DNA from: Chloroflexota bacterium
Lineage (GTDB): Bacteria > Chloroflexota > Anaerolineae > 4572-78 > NAK82
NCBI GenBank assembly: GCA_024276515.1
Contig: JAJRXB010000341.1
Span: 1-40,571 of the forward strand
Reading direction: 5' to 3'
Length of the DNA: 40,571 bases
The notes below the pieces were generated by a model. That model saw nothing but the letters and a program-made list of their open reading frames with translations, was not told where the DNA came from and made no database searches. Both the position numbers and the translations under genes were made by a program. How positions within the stretch are numbered: position 1 is the first letter of the stretch; each line of letters starts with the position of its first letter. This document shows positions 37,225 through 40,571 of this stretch, in pieces.

Positions 37225-38066
37225 GACCGCCCGCGGGTTACGAAGTAGGCCACGCCCAACAGCACAAGCCCCAACCCCGAAAGGCCGGTCACCAGCAGGA
37301 TGAATGGGGACGGGAGTTGGGAGCCGGGAACAGCGGGCTGGGGGGTAGAGATTGGAGGCTGGGGAGACGGGCTAAGAGCGCCAGACTCGAGCCGGGGGTT
37401 GGGCTGTGTGAGTGTGGGGGTGGCAGATAGACGGGCAACCGGTGGTGTGGAGTCCTCGCCCGACCTCGCCAGGGGAATGGGCGTCTCCGTTGCCGGCACA
37501 GGGCAGATGTCCTCGGCCAGAACCGCCACCGGCGGCGATTCTCGGCCACTGCCCCAAACCCAGCCTTCCACGCCACCATCCCTTACCGTGCGGTTGGATG
37601 CGCCCAAGGGGGAATACTTCCACCGACCGTCCTCCGCGTACCAATACGTCCAATACTGGCATGGCGTGCCCAGGCATTGGCAAAAGCAATCTTCCCCCGG
37701 ATAGTCGCACCCGGTTTCGCCGATTTTGCAGATGGCCGTGCCGAGCATCCCTTCTGTCTCGAAAATGAGGTCAAGTTCCGATTGGCGCAGAACGTCCAGC
37801 CCGGTCGCCTCGGCGGCCTCTAGCTCGACGCACCGGGTAAACGTGGAGCCGTCCTCAAATTGGACGTATAATCCCACCCGAATGGGGCCGTCGGCAAAAA
37901 CGGCGGGCACGTTCATCCCAAGCCAGACCCCCAACAAGACCCCTATCGCCAGGGCCAGGCGACGCCCGTCCCCCGCTCGCGTGGGTTTTGTGCGACTTTC
38001 TCCTGCTTTCCAACCCAACAAAATCCCCCCTGGCTTGTGGCATAGGGGGGTGACTTGCCTGCTCAT
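37221..38066 (-). CDS. Secreted/anchored Cys-rich DUF4430/transcobalamin-like protein with C-terminal TM
   Basis: Signal-like N-terminus; ETGCDYPGEDCFCQCLGTPCQYWTYWYAEDGRWKYSPLGASNRTVRDGGVEGWVWG; Pro/Thr-rich linker; C-terminal TM; 4-bp overlap with EcfT; start uncertain. Confidence 0.7.
   Translation of the reverse strand: MSRQVTPLCHKPGGILLGWKAGESRTKPTRAGDGRRLALAIGVLLGVWLGMNVPAVFADGPIRVGLYVQFEDGSTFTRCVELEAAEATGLDVLRQSELDLIFETEGMLGTAICKIGETGCDYPGEDCFCQCLGTPCQYWTYWYAEDGRWKYSPLGASNRTVRDGGVEGWVWGSGRESPPVAVLAEDICPVPATETPIPLARSGEDSTPPVARLSATPTLTQPNPRLESGALSPSPQPPISTPQPAVPGSQLPSPFILLVTGLSGLGLVLLGVAYFVTRGRS
38016..38050 (-). terminator. Candidate riboswitch-controlled intrinsic terminator
   Basis: Minus strand CCCCCCT-atgccacaagcc-AGGGGGG-ATTTTGTTG. 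Confidence 0.65.
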
Positions 38067-38097
38067 CAATGCTCTTACCCCCTTTCCGCGAAGGTTG

Positions 38098-38362
38098 CAC
38101 AGAGCAGTGGCAGAGGCGGGTTTTCTGGCTTGGCCGGTAGTCAGAAGTCAGTAGCCAGATGTCAGTAGTCAGAAAGCTCTCCCCTGCTGCTCACTGACTT
38201 CTGAGTACTGGCATCTGACCACCGTCTACTGGCCTTACAGTTGCGGGACAGCGCCGGACTTCCAGTTTCCAGGAGAGGAAGCTGGGCACCGGTCTTCCCC
38301 CACGCTCGCGAGAGCGTGCGCCGCGCTTCCGGGCGGCTGGCGCACCTCTGCCAGTGCGCGTC
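38098..38362 (-). promoter_or_regulatory. Cobalamin (adenosylcobalamin-class) riboswitch
   Basis: Minus strand GGGGGAAGACCGGTGCCCAGC...GGAAGTCCGGCGCTGTCCCGCAACTGTAAGG...AAGCCAGAAAACCCGCCTCTGCCACTG (B12-box signatures in order). Confidence 0.92.
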
Positions 38363-38458
38363 AGATGTCGAATATTGTGTGCGGCCATCTTAGCACACTT
38401 GGCGGTGATCGTCAACAAACGAGGCATTCAATCCTACACTGGACACTGGCGATCTTTC

Positions 38459-38516
38459 TGTAGTGGCAACTTTGGTCGTCCACAGCAGGGCCAAAGCGAC
38501 TAAAGTCGCCACTACA
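38459..38516. repeat. Dispersed palindromic repeat (GTAGTGGCGACTTTAGTCG family)
   Basis: TGTAGTGGCAACTTTGGTCG / CGACTAAAGTCGCCACTACA, 18/20 pairing. Confidence 0.7.
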
Positions 38517-38670
38517 TCCCCACATCTTGGGATTCACCGGCACCGGGCGGACACATAGGTCCGCCCCTACGGCGGATTTGCTAACATCCCGTGAGAATGG
38601 ATCAGCCCTGGCTCCGCTTCCGTCACTTGAAGGAACGTCGGGGCCGTGTTATAATCGCCCCCACAGGTGA

Positions 38671-39165
38671 ATGGAGATGAAACTGAGTCATTTAGACGAA
38701 CAAGGTCGTGCCCGCATGGTGGACGTGGGACACAAACTCGATACCCGACGCGAGGCCATCGCCAAAGGGCGGGTACTGATGCAACCCCAAACGCTGGCAC
38801 TCATCCAGAAGGGAGGGCTGCCCAAAGGGGACGTGTTGGCCGTGGCCCAGGTGGCCGGAGTGATGGCCGCCAAGCGAACTCACGAACTCATCCCGATGTG
38901 CCATCCGCTGCTGCTGACCCACGTCGGGCTGGAATTTGAGCCCCGCGAGCCGGAGGATGGGGACGAATTGGCCGCCATCGACATCACCGCTACGGTGCGC
39001 ACCACCGGCAAGACCGGCGTGGAAATGGAAGCTCTCACCGCTGTGGCCGTCGCCGGCTTGACGATTTACGATATGTGCAAGGCGGTAGACCGGGGGATGC
39101 GACTGGAAGCGGTGCGATTGGTGCGAAAGAGCGGGGGCAAAAGCGGGGAATGGATTGGAAAATGA
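38671..39165 (+). CDS. moaC: Cyclic pyranopterin monophosphate synthase MoaC
   Basis: [63 protein letters not shown]. Confidence 0.97.
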   Translation: MEMKLSHLDEQGRARMVDVGHKLDTRREAIAKGRVLMQPQTLALIQKGGLPKGDVLAVAQVAGVMAAKRTHELIPMCHPLLLTHVGLEFEPREPEDGDELAAIDITATVRTTGKTGVEMEALTAVAVAGLTIYDMCKAVDRGMRLEAVRLVRKSGGKSGEWIGK

Positions 39166-39845
39166 AAGTCACCATCAAACTTTTTGCCAGATTGAGAGAA
39201 GCCGTCGGCGCCGGAAAACTGGAACGCGAACTGAGCGACGGCGCTACCATCGAGGATTTGCTGAATGCCCTCCACGCCGAGTTCCCTCGCCTGGCCGATC
39301 TGACAGCGCGCACCATCGTCTCCGTCAACCAGGAATTCGCCACCCCCGACAGCCGGCTGCGCGACGGAGACGAAGTCGCCATCTTCCCCCCTGTCAGCGG
39401 CGGGGGGGATTCGTTCCGCGTCACCTTTGATCCCATCAGCATCGACGAGGTGGCGCAAGCGGTGGTGCGTCCGCACACCGGCGCGGTGACGACCTTCGTC
39501 GGCGTGGTGCGCAACGTGTCGGGGGGCAAGGCAGTGGCCTACCTGGAATACGAGGCCTACGAAGAGATGGCCGTCGCCAAAATGCGGCAGGTCGCCGACG
39601 AAGCGCGCAGGCAATGGCCGCAAATCGTGGACGTCGCCATCGTGCAGCGCATCGGGCACCTGGAGGTGGGCGACGTGGCGGTGGTGATTGCCGTGTCGAG
39701 CGGTCATCGCGACGAGGGATGTTTTGAAGCGTGCCGCTACGCCATTGACCGTCTCAAACAAATCGTACCTGTTTGGAAAAAGGAAGTAGGCCCAACCGGC
39801 GAAGAATGGGTGGAGGGCCACTACCTGCCGACGACGACCGACTGA
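39162..39845 (+). CDS. MoaD-MoaE fusion (molybdopterin synthase)
   Basis: MoaD-like [16 protein letters not shown]...[13 protein letters not shown] joined to MoaE-like [29 protein letters not shown]...[31 protein letters not shown] overlap with moaC. Confidence 0.95.
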   Translation: MKVTIKLFARLREAVGAGKLERELSDGATIEDLLNALHAEFPRLADLTARTIVSVNQEFATPDSRLRDGDEVAIFPPVSGGGDSFRVTFDPISIDEVAQAVVRPHTGAVTTFVGVVRNVSGGKAVAYLEYEAYEEMAVAKMRQVADEARRQWPQIVDVAIVQRIGHLEVGDVAVVIAVSSGHRDEGCFEACRYAIDRLKQIVPVWKKEVGPTGEEWVEGHYLPTTTD

Positions 39846-39847
39846 AC

Positions 39848-40066
39848 CTACAAGTCCAGGTCCATCACCTCGTCTGGGCCTACCAGGTGGTCGCGGGTCG
39901 CCACCACGGTGGAATCTTCCTCTTGCATCAGTCGCATGCGCTCCTGGGCCAGGTATCCATCCAACGCCCGGCGCACCACCTCCTCGGGCGATATCTCCTC
40001 GGACTGAGCTATCGTCTCCAGAGCTTCCCACTCCTGCCAGGTCAGCTCCACCGTCAATCGAGGCAT
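39848..40066 (-). CDS. Small ribbon-helix-helix-like (antitoxin-type) protein
   Basis: MPRLTVELTWQEWEALETIAQSEEISPEEVVRRALDGYL. Confidence 0.55.
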   Translation of the reverse strand: MPRLTVELTWQEWEALETIAQSEEISPEEVVRRALDGYLAQERMRLMQEEDSTVVATRDHLVGPDEVMDLDL

Positions 40067-40095
40067 CGGACTTCTCCCCCGCGTGCGCAATTGAC

Positions 40096-40260
40096 TTGGG
40101 TGTGTTTCATCTCAGTTGGAGTGCGGAATTTATTCCGTTTTTTGGGCCGTTGGCAGAATGAATTCTGCACTCCGGCCCGTCACCTCTACTCGTTTGAAAC
40201 ACACCCGAATGAATTCTGCACTCCGGCTGGTCCCCTCGACTCAATTTGAAACACACCCAA
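40096..40260. mobile_element. MITE-like element with 14-bp perfect TIRs, TTGACT flanks and internal tandem ~50-bp duplication
   Basis: TTGGGTGTGTTTCA (40096-40109) / TGAAACACACCCAA (40247-40260); TTGACT on both sides; internal GAATGAATTCTGCACTCCGG...TTTGAAACACACCC twice. Confidence 0.65.
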
Positions 40261-40397
40261 TTGACTTTGATTATACCATCGGCGGAACGCACCGCAAGTC
40301 CAATTGCTGCCTTATACCAATTGTGTGTTCAAGTACCGGCGTTGTCTACCCCTACGCCAAACAGGTGAGTTTGCAGCGTTCAAACTCGCAACTGGTA

Positions 40398-40571
40398 TTA
40401 TGTGTTGACCGAGGTCGTCACCTGGCGGCGGGGTGCCTGAACCGGCTGGCGGGTGGCGAGCAGGAAGCCGACGAACATCAGAATCACCCCCAACAGCAAG
40501 GCCAGGGATTGAAACTCGGGCCGACCGAACCGGGTGAATATGCCTCCCAACGCTGGCGACATTGCGCCGAC
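40398..40571 (-). CDS. C-terminus of a membrane protein (possibly MFS transporter), truncated by window edge
   Basis: Open frame reads VGAMSPALGGIFTRFGRPEFQSLALLLGVILMFVGFLLATRQPVQAPRRQVTTSVNT*. Confidence 0.5.
   Translation of the reverse strand, partial: VGAMSPALGGIFTRFGRPEFQSLALLLGVILMFVGFLLATRQPVQAPRRQVTTSVNT

Noticed and set aside
40107-40292. 61-aa minus ORF with repeated 'PECRIHS'
   Set aside because: Translation of the MITE-like repeat; no sign of a real gene.

Overview
The window looks like a Chloroflexota-like (inferred) chromosome segment. Every call is from reading the sequence and the supplied ORF track; no searches were run. Left flank: a ccmF/ccmE pair with a Cys-type CcmE, a TolB-propeller/M15-like peptidase fusion, a receiver-domain protein, a metallophosphoesterase and a VapBC-like toxin-antitoxin (TA) pair. 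From about 7.4 to 27.4 kb, on the minus strand, lies a surface-polysaccharide cluster: GT2/GT4 glycosyltransferases, a GDP-fucose-synthase-like SDR, a membrane sulfatase-like protein, a methyltransferase, a sulfotransferase, an ABC exporter (Wzm/Wzt type) and wecB. The most striking feature is three separate MNT (nucleotidyltransferase)/HEPN pairs interleaved with the exporter genes. One pair is flanked by a 55-bp near-identical direct repeat of the wzt start, so it appears to have inserted at the wzt 5' end. Two genes in the cluster (wecB and a putative glycan gene) are each interrupted by one in-frame stop. Right flank: a class III aminotransferase, a PEP-utilising (rifampin-phosphotransferase-like) enzyme, HTH-PocR and Rrf2 regulators, a complete ECF transporter operon preceded by a clear cobalamin riboswitch with heptamer-repeat arms in a peripheral hairpin, moaC, a moaD-moaE fusion, an orphan RHH-like protein and a partial membrane-protein gene. 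Intergenic regions hold several foldback/MITE-like and dispersed palindromic repeats.
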